DNA from: Ornithinimicrobium tianjinense
GTDB lineage: Bacteria; Actinomycetota; Actinomycetes; Actinomycetales; Dermatophilaceae
Assembly (NCBI RefSeq): GCF_014636495.1
Contig: NZ_BMEM01000005.1
Span: 154,731-218,730 of the forward strand
Direction: 5' to 3'
DNA: 64,000 bases
Below the pieces are notes generated by a model. That model saw only the letters and a list, made by a program, of their open reading frames with translations, was not told the DNA's origin and searched no databases. Positions 35,165-44,820 of the stretch are shown here, in pieces. Both the position numbers and the translations under genes were made by a program. Each line of letters opens with the position of its first letter. Within the stretch, counting starts at the first letter, position 1.

Positions 35165-37237
35165 ATGGAGGGCATGCCCACCGCCAGCGCCCGCCCGCCC
35201 GCCACCGCAGCCCCCGGCCGGGTGCTCGGCGGCCGCGGCGTGCCGGTCGTGGCCCTGCTGGTCGCTCTCCTCGTGGCCGTGCCGGCCGCCGGCCTCTCCG
35301 GTGCCGCGGCGCCCGTGATCCTCGGCGACGCCGGACCGCTGGTCCGGTGGGGTATGCCGCTCGTCGGCGTCGTGCACTCGCTCGCCGCCGCGCTCACGGT
35401 CGGGCTCCTGGTCGTCGGTGCCTTCCTCGTGCGGGAGGGCCGCACCACCGACCGGCGGGGCACCGCGGCACGGGCCGCGGAGGCCTCCGCCCTGGTCTGG
35501 CTCGTCGCGACGGCGGTGACGCTCTACCTCACCTACGGCGAGCTCGCCGGGCTCGCGCCCGGCACCCCGGGCTACCTGGGCCAGGTCGTCGCGAACGCCT
35601 GGCCGCTGGAGCCGATGCGGCTGCTCACGACCGAGCTGGGGCTGGTCTCGGCGCTGGTCGTGCTGCTGCTGTGGGCGCGGACCCGGGGCGCGCTGGCGTG
35701 GTCGGCCGCGCTCGCCGTCGCCTCGCTCGTGCCGGCCGCCTTCGCCGGTCACTCCACGTCCGCCACCGGTCACGAGACCGCCGTCACCGGGCTGGGGCTG
35801 CACGTGCTCGGGCTCAGCGTCTGGGTGGGCGGGCTGATGGCGCTGGCGCTGCTGCTGCCGGTGCTCGGCCCGGCGCTGCCGGACACCGTCCGGCGTTTCT
35901 CGACCCTGGCGGCGTGGGCCTTCCCGACGGTGGCCCTGTCGGGGATCCTCTTCGCGACAGGGTCGGTGGGGGGACCGGCCGGGCTCGCCACGGCATACGG
36001 GACCATCCTGATGATCAAGACCGGGCTGCTCGTCCTGCTCGGCGTGGGTGGTTGGCTGCAGCGGCGCACCGTGGTCTCCCGCGGGGTCGACAGCGCCGCG
36101 CGGTTCGCCCGGCTGGCCGTCGGTGAGCTGGTGCTGATGGGCGCGGCCGTGGGGCTCGGGGTGGTCCTCGGGCGGACCCCGCCGCCGGTCTCGGAGCCGG
36201 CCGTCCGCGACGTCGTCGTCGACCTGACGGGCTACCCGCTGCCGGAGCCGTGGTCGTGGGGCGCGATGGTCACCGAGTGGCGGGTCGACTGGCTGTTCTC
36301 CCTGGCGGCGCTGGTCGCGGTGGGTCTGTACCTCTGGGGGACGCTGCGCCTGCGGGCCCGGGGTGACCGCTGGCCGCTGTGGCGGCTGCTGCTGTGGGCC
36401 CTCGGCTGGGGGCTGTTCGTCTACGTGACCAACGGGGGGCCGGGCGTCTACGGCCGGGTGATGTTCTCGGTCCACATGGTCGAGCACATGGCGCTGATGA
36501 TGTTCGTCCCGATCCTGCTGGTGCCGGCGCAGGCCATCACGCTGGCCGTGCGGGCGTTGCCGGCACGCCGCGACCGCACGCTGGGGCCGCGCGAGGTGCT
36601 GCTGGCGGTGGTCCACTCCGCGTGGGCCCGGGTCGTCGTCAACCCGGCCGTGGCGGGCCTGATGTTCTTCGGCAGCCTCGTCGTCTTCTACTGGAGCGGG
36701 CTCCTGGAGTGGGCGCTCACCACGCACGCCGGGCACGTGTTCATGGTGGTCCACTTCAGCCTCACCGGATACGCGTTCGTGTGGTCGCTGGTCGGCCAGG
36801 ACCCCGGCCCGCCGAAGTGGGCGGCGCCCTTCCGCGTGATGGTGCTCCTCGCGACGCTCGCGGCGCACGCGTTCTTCGGCCTGTCGATCATGCAGGGCAG
36901 CTGGCTGCTCGCGCCCGGCTTCTTCAAAGCGCTGCAGGTGCCGTGGGTGCCCGACCTGCTCGCCGACCAGCAGCTCGGCGGGATGATCGCCTGGGGGATC
37001 GGCGAGGCGCCCACCGTCATCCTCATGCTCATGGTCGCGGTCGACTGGATGCGCCGCGACGACCGTGAGGCCAGACGCTCCGACCGGCAGGCCGAGCGCG
37101 ACAACGACGCCGAGCTGGCGGCCTACAACGCCCGGCTCGCGGCCATCGGACAGCGCGGCCGCGCTGCCGACCACGACCGACAGGTGCACCACGATCGACA
37201 GGTGCACCACGACGCCCAGGAGGGGACACGCCCATGA
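35165..37237 (+). CDS. CopD domain fused to CtaG-type cytochrome oxidase assembly protein
   Basis: 690 residues from ATG 35165 (ATG 35174 possible). The N-terminal half (~1-350, nine hydrophobic segments, with GHSTSATGHETAVTGLGLHVLGLSVWVGGL) is a CopD copper-import domain. The C-terminal half from WSWGAMVTEWRVDWLF has the caa3_CtaG signature: FSVHMVEHMALMMFVPILLVPAQ, VVHFSLTGYAFVWSL and FFGLSIMQGSWLL, with paired His probably handling Cu. Together they would bring copper to cytochrome c oxidase. The tail is charged, ending in two copies of DRQVHHD. No cox gene is adjacent. ATGA overlap with the following hydrolase. Confidence 0.9.
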   Translation: MEGMPTASARPPATAAPGRVLGGRGVPVVALLVALLVAVPAAGLSGAAAPVILGDAGPLVRWGMPLVGVVHSLAAALTVGLLVVGAFLVREGRTTDRRGTAARAAEASALVWLVATAVTLYLTYGELAGLAPGTPGYLGQVVANAWPLEPMRLLTTELGLVSALVVLLLWARTRGALAWSAALAVASLVPAAFAGHSTSATGHETAVTGLGLHVLGLSVWVGGLMALALLLPVLGPALPDTVRRFSTLAAWAFPTVALSGILFATGSVGGPAGLATAYGTILMIKTGLLVLLGVGGWLQRRTVVSRGVDSAARFARLAVGELVLMGAAVGLGVVLGRTPPPVSEPAVRDVVVDLTGYPLPEPWSWGAMVTEWRVDWLFSLAALVAVGLYLWGTLRLRARGDRWPLWRLLLWALGWGLFVYVTNGGPGVYGRVMFSVHMVEHMALMMFVPILLVPAQAITLAVRALPARRDRTLGPREVLLAVVHSAWARVVVNPAVAGLMFFGSLVVFYWSGLLEWALTTHAGHVFMVVHFSLTGYAFVWSLVGQDPGPPKWAAPFRVMVLLATLAAHAFFGLSIMQGSWLLAPGFFKALQVPWVPDLLADQQLGGMIAWGIGEAPTVILMLMVAVDWMRRDDREARRSDRQAERDNDAELAAYNARLAAIGQRGRAADHDRQVHHDRQVHHDAQEGTRP

Positions 37238-38055
37238 AGATCGCCGTGATCCAGGTCGCCTACGGCGAGGGCGCCGACGAGTCCGTCGAGGAGCGGGCCG
37301 CCCGGGTCGCCGGGCTGGTGCGCACGCACGGCGCCGGCCACGACCTCGTCGTCCTGCCCGAGCTGTGGAGCGCGGGCGGGTTCGCCGCGCGGGAGTGGGA
37401 GGCGCGCAGCCAGTCCCTCTCGGGGGCCGCGCTCCCGCCGGCCCTCGCGCCGCTCGCGGAGGCGGCACGCCATACCGGGGCCGTCCTGCACGCAGGATCG
37501 GTGGTGGAGCGCACCGACGAGCCCGGCCCGCAGGGGCGCCACCTGTGGAACACCTCCGTCCTCCTCGGCCCCGACGGCGAGGTCCTGGAGACCTACCGCA
37601 AGGTGCACCGGTTCGGCTTCGGCGCCGGTGAGCCGCGGCTGATGGAGGCGGGGGAGGAGCTCGTGGTCACCGACCTGCCGGCCCCCGCGGACGGGCTCGT
37701 GACCGGGCTGAGCACCTGCTACGACCTGCGCTTCCCCGAGCTCTACCGGCGTCTCGTCGACCTCGGCGCCGAGCTCTTCCTCGTGCCGGCGGCGTGGCCC
37801 GAGCCGCGGATCGAGGCGTGGCGCCTGCTGCTGCGCGCCCGGGCGATCGAGGACCAGTGCTTCGTCGTCGCCTGCAACACCGCGGGCGAGCACGCGGGCC
37901 AGCGGATGGGCGGCCGCTCGGCGGTCATCTCGCCGACCGGGGAGGTGCTGGCCGAGGCCGGGACGGGCGAGGAGGTGCTGTCGGTCGACATCGACCCCGC
38001 GCTCGTCCGGACGGTGCGTGCCGGCTTCCCCGTGCTGGACGACCGACGGCTCTAG
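37234..38055 (+). CDS. Carbon-nitrogen hydrolase (nitrilase superfamily)
   Basis: 273 residues. Catalytic triad visible: Glu in VVLPELWSAGGF, Lys in YRKVHRFGFG and Cys in STCYDLRFPELYRRL. The remaining sequence (VPAAWPEPRIEAWRLLLRARAIEDQCFVVACN) is typical of Nit2-like amidases acting on omega-amides such as deaminated glutathione or 2-oxo-amides. Substrate is inferred by family only. Confidence 0.9.
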   Translation: MKIAVIQVAYGEGADESVEERAARVAGLVRTHGAGHDLVVLPELWSAGGFAAREWEARSQSLSGAALPPALAPLAEAARHTGAVLHAGSVVERTDEPGPQGRHLWNTSVLLGPDGEVLETYRKVHRFGFGAGEPRLMEAGEELVVTDLPAPADGLVTGLSTCYDLRFPELYRRLVDLGAELFLVPAAWPEPRIEAWRLLLRARAIEDQCFVVACNTAGEHAGQRMGGRSAVISPTGEVLAEAGTGEEVLSVDIDPALVRTVRAGFPVLDDRRL

Positions 38056-38173
38056 CGACGGAGGGCGCGACCGGCCTCAGCGGTCCCAGCGGTCCCAGCG
38101 CGTCAGAGGGCGGCGTCCGACCTGCGGCGTTAGTGTGAGGGCAGCCGCCCCTTCATCGAAAGGACGTACACAC

Positions 38174-38410
38174 ATGGGACTCGGTCTCGGCATTCTGCTC
38201 CTCGTGCTCGGCGCGATCATGGCGTTCGCCGTCAACTACAGCTTCGGCGCCATCGAGGTCTCGACGATCGGCTACATCCTCATGGCCGCGGGTGTGCTCA
38301 CCCTGCTCCTCGGCCTGGTGATGAACGCCCAGCGCACCAACACCACCCACCGCGAGGTCGTCGACCGCCACACGGACGCCGACGTCCGTCGTCGCGACGA
38401 CAGCCTCTGA
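38174..38410 (+). CDS. DUF6458 family small membrane protein
   Basis: 78 residues: two membrane helices (LGLGILLLVLGAIMAFAVNY and IGYILMAAGVLTLLLGLVM) and a short charged tail with DRHTDADVRRRDD. This compact form is widespread in actinobacteria and its function is unknown. GAAAGGA precedes the ATG. A long hairpin follows. Confidence 0.85.
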   Translation: MGLGLGILLLVLGAIMAFAVNYSFGAIEVSTIGYILMAAGVLTLLLGLVMNAQRTNTTHREVVDRHTDADVRRRDDSL

Positions 38411-38426
38411 CCGCCTCGCGCCCGGG

Positions 38427-38470
38427 ACGGGCCTGGACGTCGCGCTCGTCGAGCGTGCGTCCAGGCCCGT
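38427..38470 (+). terminator. Hairpin terminator after the DUF6458 gene
   Basis: A 13-bp stem (ACGGGCCTGGACG with its inverse) encloses a smaller CGCTCG/CGAGCG hairpin, 16 bases past the stop. Confidence 0.75.
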
Positions 38471-38578
38471 CGCCTATCCTCTGCTGCGTCCCCTACCTGT
38501 GACCTGGGTCGTCCCGTCCCTGTCCCCGCGTCCACCTGCCCGCGCCGTTGCCGAGGCGCCCCAGCCCAGAGGCCTGCC

Positions 38579-39082
38579 ATGACCGAAGCCGAGCTCGTCG
38601 CCGGGACGGCTCCGCGCCGCTCCGCCGCTGACCGGTTCGCCCAGCTGCGCGACCGGGTGCACGCGGCGCTCCCCGGCCGGCTGCGGTCGCTGGTGCCGTC
38701 CACCGCGATCGGCTTCGCGGTCCTGAGCTCGTTCACGTATGCCGTGGACCTCACCATCCTCTTCGTCCTGGACAGCGTGCTCGGCGTCTTCTACCCGGTG
38801 GCGGTGACGACCGGCTACGTGGTGGCGTTCGGCCTGGCGTTCGTGCTCAACCGCTGGCTCAACTTCCGGGTCCACGGCCACGCCGGTCGCCAGACCGGGC
38901 GCTACGTGCTCACCGTGCTCAGCAACTACCTCATCTTCATCCTGGGGCTCGCTTGGCTCCTGGAGTCGCAGGGCGTCCCCGGCCTCGCCGCCCGGCTCAT
39001 CGCCGGCGCCTGCGAGGCCGTCTACATGTACCTCATGATGCGCAGCTTCGTCTTCCGGCCCGGCCGTCACGACGTCGGCTAG
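38579..39082 (+). CDS. GtrA family membrane protein
   Basis: 167 residues with four membrane helices. The pattern TAIGFAVLSSFTYAVDLTILFVL then VVAFGLAFVLNRWLNFRVHG is the GtrA signature; the R-x-x-NF box precedes the third helix. GtrA proteins are thought to flip lipid-linked sugars for wall or O-antigen glycosylation. No glycosyltransferase lies beside it. Confidence 0.88.
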   Translation: MTEAELVAGTAPRRSAADRFAQLRDRVHAALPGRLRSLVPSTAIGFAVLSSFTYAVDLTILFVLDSVLGVFYPVAVTTGYVVAFGLAFVLNRWLNFRVHGHAGRQTGRYVLTVLSNYLIFILGLAWLLESQGVPGLAARLIAGACEAVYMYLMMRSFVFRPGRHDVG

Positions 39083-39099
39083 CGCCCGGGCCACCTGGT

Positions 39100-39246
39100 C
39101 CCGGGCGCAACCCACTCACCGGAGTGGTCCGTGCACGCATTTGGGAGCAGACCCGGGCGCAACCCACTCACCGGAGTGGTCCGTGCACGCACCTGGGGGC
39201 AGGGCCGGGCCTAACCCACTCACCGGAGTGGGTCGCGCCCGGGTGC
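39100..39246. repeat. Three tandem 52-bp repeats
   Basis: Units at 39100-39151, 39152-39203 and 39204-39246 (last one shortened). Each holds AACCCACTCACCGGAGTGG, a small hairpin (CCACTC/GAGTGG). They fill the gap between the convergent GtrA and acyl-CoA dehydrogenase genes and may work as terminators. Confidence 0.88.
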
Positions 39247-39273
39247 CGCGCCGATGCCTGCCGCCCGTGAGCC

Positions 39274-41139
39274 TCAGAACGCCTCGACGGGAAGGTCCAT
39301 CAGCGAGGTGTCGGGGGCGGTGATGATCCGGCGGTCGGACCCCAGTCGCGGCAGCACCTCCGCGGCGAAGAACCGGGCCGCCGCGACCTTGCCCTGCAGG
39401 TATGCCGTGTCGTCCGGTCGCTCGCCGGCGTCCAGCAGCCGCTGGGCCACCTCCGCCTGGCGCAGGAGCAGCCAGCCGATGAGCAGGTCACCGCTGGCCA
39501 GCAGCAGGCGGGTGGTGCCCAGCCCCACGGCATACACCTCGGTCGGCTCGGCCTGCGAGGCGATCGCCTTGCCGGTCATGAACTCCACCATCTGCTGCAC
39601 CTCGCCGAGCGCGCGGGCGACGGCCGCGCGGACCTCGCCCAGCCCGTCCTCCGCCTGGGCCGACACGGTCCGCAGGACCTGGCCCGCGACATACCCGAGG
39701 GCAGTGCCCTTGTCCCGCAAGATCTTCCGGAAGAAGAAGTCCATGCCCTGGATCGCCGTGGTGCCCTCGTAGAGCGAGTCGATCTTGGAGTCGCGGACGT
39801 ACTGCTCGACCGGGTAGTCCTGCAGGAAGCCGGACCCGCCGAACGTCTGCAGCGACTCGGTGCCCAGCAGCGTGAACGCGCGCTCCGAGCCGCAGCCCTT
39901 GACGAGCGGCAGCAGCAGGTCGTTGACCCGGGCGGCGAGAGCGGCGGGGGAGTCGGCGTCGACCGCCTCCCGTCCGGACAGGTCCTGCGCGGCGTGCACC
40001 TCGTCCTGGAAGGAGGCCGTGTAGAGCATGAGCGCCCGCAGCCCCTCGGCGTAGGACTTCTGGAGCATGAGGGAGCGGCGCACGTCGGGGTGGTGGGTGA
40101 TCGTCACGCGCGGGGCCGACTTGTCGCTCATCTGCGTCAGGTCGGCGCCCTGCACGCGCTCCTTGGCGTAGTCGAGCGCGTTGAGGTAGCCGGTCGAGAG
40201 CGTCGCGATCGCCTTCGTGCCGACGAGCATGCGGGCGTACTCGATGATCCGGAACATCTGGGCGATGCCGTCGTGGACCTCGCCCAGGAGGTAGCCGCGG
40301 GCCGGGCGCGACTCGTCCTCGCCGAAGCGCAGCTCGCAGGTGGTGGAGACCTTGAGCCCCATCTTGTGCTCGATGTTGGCGACCTGGACGCCGTTGCGCT
40401 CGCCGAGCTCGCCCGTCTCGAGGTCGACGTCGTAGTCGGTGAGGACGAACAACGACAGGCCCTTGGTGCCGACCCCGGCGCCCTCGGGGCGGGCGAGCAC
40501 GAAGTGGACGACGTTGTCGTAGAACGGGGCCGTGCCGCTGGTGATGAAGCGCTTGACGCCGGTGATGTGCCAGGTGCCGTCGCCGGCCTTGACCGCCTTG
40601 GTGCGGCCGGCCCCGACGTCGCTGCCGGCGTCGGGCTCGGTGAGGACCATGGTGGCGCCCCAACGGTGGTCGACCATGTGCTGGGCGAGCCGCTGCTGGT
40701 CGGGGGTGCCGAGGCGCTGGAGCACGTTGGCGAAGGTGAACGTGGAGGCGTACATCCGCAGGGCCGGGTTGGCGCCGAGGACGTACTCGGTCATGCCCCA
40801 GGTCAGGCTGGGCGGGGCCGCGGTGCCGCCCAGGGCCGGGTCCATCTCCAGGCGCCACCACTCGCCCTCGATCCAGGCCTGGTATGACGCGACGAAGCTC
40901 TCGGGCATCGTCACCTGGCCGGTGGTCGGGTCGAGCACGGGCGGGTGGCGGTCCGCGTCGGCGAAGGAGGCCGCGATGGGGCCCTCGCAGAGCTCGGCCA
41001 CCTGGCGCAGCACGTCGCGCGCGGTCTCCTCGTCGACGTCCTCGAAGGGGGCCGTGCCCAGCACCTTGCCCCGCTCCAGCACGTCGAACAGCATGAACTC
41101 GGTGTCTCGAACGTTGCTCTTGTAGTGCCCCGACGACAT
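39274..41139 (-). CDS. Long-form acyl-CoA dehydrogenase (FadE-like)
   Basis: 621 residues from ATG 41139. Longer than the usual ~380-residue enzymes, with an extra N-terminal region and C-terminal domain typical of the FadE5/DMSP-lyase-like long class. FAD-binding and active-site regions: [24 protein letters not shown], then the catalytic Glu in [13 protein letters not shown]. It makes enoyl-CoA in beta-oxidation, passing electrons to ETF. The EtfD-like reductase at 59-61 kb fits that route. The following LLM oxidoreductase is downstream in the other transcript direction of neighbours but on the same strand. Confidence 0.9.
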   Translation of the reverse strand: MSSGHYKSNVRDTEFMLFDVLERGKVLGTAPFEDVDEETARDVLRQVAELCEGPIAASFADADRHPPVLDPTTGQVTMPESFVASYQAWIEGEWWRLEMDPALGGTAAPPSLTWGMTEYVLGANPALRMYASTFTFANVLQRLGTPDQQRLAQHMVDHRWGATMVLTEPDAGSDVGAGRTKAVKAGDGTWHITGVKRFITSGTAPFYDNVVHFVLARPEGAGVGTKGLSLFVLTDYDVDLETGELGERNGVQVANIEHKMGLKVSTTCELRFGEDESRPARGYLLGEVHDGIAQMFRIIEYARMLVGTKAIATLSTGYLNALDYAKERVQGADLTQMSDKSAPRVTITHHPDVRRSLMLQKSYAEGLRALMLYTASFQDEVHAAQDLSGREAVDADSPAALAARVNDLLLPLVKGCGSERAFTLLGTESLQTFGGSGFLQDYPVEQYVRDSKIDSLYEGTTAIQGMDFFFRKILRDKGTALGYVAGQVLRTVSAQAEDGLGEVRAAVARALGEVQQMVEFMTGKAIASQAEPTEVYAVGLGTTRLLLASGDLLIGWLLLRQAEVAQRLLDAGERPDDTAYLQGKVAAARFFAAEVLPRLGSDRRIITAPDTSLMDLPVEAF

Positions 41140-41152
41140 CGTCGACCAACCT

Positions 41153-41200
41153 CCCAGGTATCCGGTACTCGAAGTATCTACTTCCTGGTAACAAGTGTGC
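41153..41200 (-). promoter_or_regulatory. AT-rich upstream region with small palindrome
   Basis: Unusually AT-rich for this DNA. It contains the palindrome TACTCGAAGTA (41166-41176) just before the acyl-CoA dehydrogenase start, a candidate site for a fatty-acid regulator. Promoter boxes are not clear. Confidence 0.35.
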
Positions 41201-41262
41201 ACCAGCGGGTGCGCGGGGGCAAGGGCCGTTCCTGCCCCCCACCGAGCGCGTGGCGTGGTGGC

Positions 41263-42192
41263 TCAGAGCTGCGGCATCACCTCGGCCGCGATCAGCTCGG
41301 CGTGCTCGACGTCGGAGATGTCGAGCAGCTGCAGGTAGTAGCGCTCGGCGCCCGTCTGCTCGCGCCACGTGCCGAGGCGGTCGACGACCTCGGCCGGCGA
41401 GCCCGCCAGGCCGTTGGTCCGCAGCTCCTCGACCTCGCGCCCGATGGCGTCGGCCCGGCGGCGCAGCTCGGCCTCGTCCCGACCCACGCAGGCGACGAGC
41501 GCGACCGAGCGCAGCACCGTCGCGGGGTCGCGTCCGATGGCGCGGCAGGCCTCGTCGACGCGGGCGAACTGCGCGACCGTGTCAGCCACCGTCGGGAACG
41601 CCATGTTGAACTCGTCCGCGAAGCGCGCGGCCAGCGCCGGCGTCCGCCTCTTCCCGCCGCCACCCATGACGATCGGCGGCCGAGGCCGCTGCACGGGCTT
41701 CGGCAGCGCCGGCGAGTCGGTGATCCTCAGAGTCCTGCCCTCGAAGCTGAAGCGCTCCCCGGGCGCCGCGCTCCACATACCGGAGATCACCGTGAGCGCG
41801 TCCTCGAGGAGGTCGAAGCGCTCGGGCGCGGAGGGGAAGGGTATGCCGTGCGCGCTGTGCTCGGCCTCGAACCAGCCCGCGCCCAGCCCGAGGTCGACGC
41901 GGCCGCCGCTCATCTCGTCGACCTGGGCGACCTGCACGGCGAGGAGGGCCGGGTGGCGGAAGGTGACCGAGGTGACGAGGGTGCCGAGCCGGATCCGGGA
42001 GGTCTCGCGGGCGAGCGCGGCGAGGGTGAGCCAGGCGTCGGTCGGCCCGGGCAGGCCCTCGCGGCCCATGGCCAGGAAGTGGTCGGAGCGGAAGAACGCG
42101 GAGTAACCGCACGCCTCCGCCGTCTGCGCGAGGCGCAGCTGGTCGGCATACGTGGCCCCCTGCTGGGGCTCGACGAAGACACGGAGATCCAT
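41263..42192 (-). CDS. LLM class (F420-dependent type) oxidoreductase
   Basis: 309 residues, luciferase-like TIM barrel. Features: MDLRVFVEPQQGATYADQLRLAQTAEACGYSAFFRSDHF at the start, RIRLGTLVTSVTFRHPALLA, GGRVDLGLGAGWFEAEHSAHG and PPIVMGGGGKRR, all typical of F420-dependent members. F420 rather than FMN is an inference from the subfamily. Substrate unknown. Confidence 0.87.
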   Translation of the reverse strand: MDLRVFVEPQQGATYADQLRLAQTAEACGYSAFFRSDHFLAMGREGLPGPTDAWLTLAALARETSRIRLGTLVTSVTFRHPALLAVQVAQVDEMSGGRVDLGLGAGWFEAEHSAHGIPFPSAPERFDLLEDALTVISGMWSAAPGERFSFEGRTLRITDSPALPKPVQRPRPPIVMGGGGKRRTPALAARFADEFNMAFPTVADTVAQFARVDEACRAIGRDPATVLRSVALVACVGRDEAELRRRADAIGREVEELRTNGLAGSPAEVVDRLGTWREQTGAERYYLQLLDISDVEHAELIAAEVMPQL

Positions 42193-42275
42193 GCCGCCAG
42201 TCTGCCCGCTCGCCCACCGGGCGCGTTCGGTGGGCGGTAGGGGGGTGGGGTAGCGGTGCGTCGGTGGGATGGACC

Positions 42276-43865
42276 ATGATTCACGCCATGACCTCGTCGA
42301 CGAAGAGCCGAGTGCGAGTCCGGGCTGCAGCGATGCTGGCGGCCACCGCGATGCTGGCGGGCTGCAACGCCGGGGCCGGGACCGGCACGAACACCGAGGG
42401 AGGGACCGACCCTGACGCGGGGTCCGCCACCAGCGGGGGCGCCACCGGTGCCTCCGACGAGACCGTGCGCATCGGCCTGGTCGCCGAGCCGGCGAGCCTC
42501 GACTTCACCACCACCGACGGCGCGGCCATCCCGCAGCTGCTGCTCGACAACGTCTACGAGACCCTCGTGACCGTCGACATGGCGTCCGGCGACATCGTGG
42601 GCGCGCTCGCGGAGGAGTGGGAGGTCAGCGACGACCGCCTCACCTACACCTTCCACCTCAAGGACGGGGTGACGTTCTCCGACGGTGCCGAGTTCACCGC
42701 CGAGGACGCGAAGTTCAGCCTCGAGCGCGTGAAGTCCGACGCGTGGACGACCAGCCTCAAGGCCCAGCTCGACGTCATCGACACGGTCGAGGCGCCCGAC
42801 GCCTCGACGGTGGTGGTCACGCTCGCCCAGCCCAGCAACCGCTTCCTCTACGCGCTCACCACCCGCGTCGGGGCGATGTTCGACACCGAGGGCACGGACA
42901 ATCTCGCCGAGGACGCCATCGGCACCGGTCCCTATCTCTTCAAGGACTGGCAGCGCGGCTCGATGATCACCCTCGAGCGCAACCCGGACTACCACGGCGA
43001 GGCCCCCCACTTCGCCGGCGTGGAGATGCACTACTTCAAGGACGCCAACGCGCTCAACAACGCGATGCTCACCGACGCGATCGACGTGGTCTCCACCGTC
43101 CAGGCGCCGGAGTCGCTCGTGGAGTTCGAGGGCGGCGACTACCAGATCGTCGAGGGCACGACCAACGGCGAGGTCGTCCTGTCGATGAACCAGTCCGAGG
43201 GCGCGCCGCTGTCCGACCTGAAGCTGCGCCAGGCCGTCCGTCACGCGATCGACCACCAGACCCTCATGGACACCTGCTGGGCCGGCCGCGGCACGCTCAT
43301 CGGCACGATGGCGCCGCCCACCGACCCCTGGTACGAGGACCGCACCGGCGACTACCCCTTCGACCTCGACAAGGCCAAGGCGCTGGTGGCCGAGGCCGGC
43401 GGCGAGGGCACCGCGCTGCGGCTGCGGATCCCGACCCTCCCGTATGCCGTGTCCTGCGGCACGGTCGTCGAGTCGATGCTCGAGGAGGCCGGCTTCGACG
43501 TCACGGTCGACGAGCTGGAGTTCCCCTCGGCCTGGCTGGAGACGGTCTTCACCAACAAGGACTTCGACATGTCGATCGTGGCCCACGTCGAGCCGCGCGA
43601 CATGGCCAACGTCTTCGGCAACCCGGAGTACTACACGACCTACGGCACCCCGGAGATCCAGGAGCTCTTCGAGGCCGCGGACACCGGCACCGAGGAGGAG
43701 CAGGTCGCGAAGATGAAGGAGGCCGGGGCGCTGATCAGCGAGGACGCCGCCGCCGACTTCCTCTTCCTGCTGCCCAACCTCATGGTCGCCGACCCCGACA
43801 TCACCGGGCTGCCCGAGAACGCCATCAAGGAGTCGTTCGACCTCGCGGAGCTGGGGCGCGGCTGA
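42276..43865 (+). CDS. Dpp/Opp-type ABC substrate-binding lipoprotein
   Basis: 529 residues from ATG 42276 (GGGA five bases upstream); ATG 42288 is an alternative. Signal peptide with lipobox LAGCNAG, then a Gly/Thr linker and an SBP_bac_5 fold: EPASLDFTTTDGAAIPQLLLDNVYETLV, WEVSDDRLTYTFHLKDGVTFSDG and later LKLRQAVRHAIDHQTLM. Family members bind peptides, nickel, sugars or other solutes. It heads a six-gene operon whose MTH1187-type member points to a thiamine-related solute rather than peptides (inference). Confidence 0.9.
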   Translation: MIHAMTSSTKSRVRVRAAAMLAATAMLAGCNAGAGTGTNTEGGTDPDAGSATSGGATGASDETVRIGLVAEPASLDFTTTDGAAIPQLLLDNVYETLVTVDMASGDIVGALAEEWEVSDDRLTYTFHLKDGVTFSDGAEFTAEDAKFSLERVKSDAWTTSLKAQLDVIDTVEAPDASTVVVTLAQPSNRFLYALTTRVGAMFDTEGTDNLAEDAIGTGPYLFKDWQRGSMITLERNPDYHGEAPHFAGVEMHYFKDANALNNAMLTDAIDVVSTVQAPESLVEFEGGDYQIVEGTTNGEVVLSMNQSEGAPLSDLKLRQAVRHAIDHQTLMDTCWAGRGTLIGTMAPPTDPWYEDRTGDYPFDLDKAKALVAEAGGEGTALRLRIPTLPYAVSCGTVVESMLEEAGFDVTVDELEFPSAWLETVFTNKDFDMSIVAHVEPRDMANVFGNPEYYTTYGTPEIQELFEAADTGTEEEQVAKMKEAGALISEDAAADFLFLLPNLMVADPDITGLPENAIKESFDLAELGRG

Positions 43866-43869
43866 GCCG

Positions 43870-44820
43870 ATGATCCTGCGGCTCCTCCAGCGGCTGCTCG
43901 TGCTCGTCCTGAGCCTGGCCGTCGCCTCCGTCGTGGTCTTCGGGTTCATGCGGGTGCTGCCCGGGGACCCGGCCCGGGTCGCGCTCGGTGTCAACGCCTC
44001 GGCGGCGGCCGTGGAGCAGCTGCGGACCCAGTTCGGCCTGGACCGCCCCGTGCTCGTGCAGTACCTCGACTGGGTGGGCGGGCTGCTCCGCCTCGACCCC
44101 GGCATCGAGTTCGTGTCCAAGGCCGCGATCGGGCCGCAGATCGCCGACCGCCTGCAGGTGACGGTCTGGCTGGTGGTGGTCTCCATGGTGCTCGCCCTGG
44201 CGATCGCCCTGCCCGTCGGGCTGTGGATGGCGGTGCGGCACCGGCACTGGGACGGGGTGGCGCTGTCCGCGCTGTCGCAGGTCGGCGTCGCGATCCCGGC
44301 CTTCCTCGCCGGCATCGTGCTCATCTCGGTCTTCGCGGTGCGGCTGCGCTGGGTGCCGGCGGGCGGCTGGGTCGTGCCCGCCCAGGACCCCGTCGGCTTC
44401 GTGCAACGCCTGGCGCTGCCCGCGCTGTCGCTGGCGCTCGTCCAGGCGGCCGTGCTGGCGCGCTACATCCGCTCCGCCGTGCTCGACGTGCTCCGCGAGG
44501 ACTTCCTGCGCACGGCGCGGGCCAAGGGCCTGCGCCCGGTGCAGGCCCTCGTCCGGCACGGGCTGCGCAACGCCGCCGTCCCGGTCGTCACGGTCCTCGG
44601 CCTCCAGCTGGCCACCCTGCTCATCGGGGCGGTCGTCATCGAGCGGGTCTTCGTCATCCCGGGGCTGGGCTCCCTGCTCCTGGACTCGGTGGCCAAGCGC
44701 GAGCTGCTCACCGTCCAGGCCGTCGTCATGGTGCTCGTGGTCGCCGTGCTCGTCATCAACTTCGTGGTCGACCTGCTCTATCTGCTGATCGACCCACGCC
44801 TGCGGGCAGGCGCACGATGA
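43870..44820 (+). CDS. ABC transporter permease (DppB-like)
   Basis: 316 residues, six helices. VVVFGFMRVLPGDPARVALG and QLRTQFGLDRPVLVQYLDWVGGLL are the DppB N-terminal signature; the EAA loop is FLRTARAKGLRPVQALVRHGLRNA. It pairs with the next permease to form the channel. Four bases follow the binding-protein gene. Confidence 0.92.
   Translation: MILRLLQRLLVLVLSLAVASVVVFGFMRVLPGDPARVALGVNASAAAVEQLRTQFGLDRPVLVQYLDWVGGLLRLDPGIEFVSKAAIGPQIADRLQVTVWLVVVSMVLALAIALPVGLWMAVRHRHWDGVALSALSQVGVAIPAFLAGIVLISVFAVRLRWVPAGGWVVPAQDPVGFVQRLALPALSLALVQAAVLARYIRSAVLDVLREDFLRTARAKGLRPVQALVRHGLRNAAVPVVTVLGLQLATLLIGAVVIERVFVIPGLGSLLLDSVAKRELLTVQAVVMVLVVAVLVINFVVDLLYLLIDPRLRAGAR

Noticed and set aside
39100..39246. 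CRISPR array
   Set aside because: The units follow each other without spacers and there is no cas gene.
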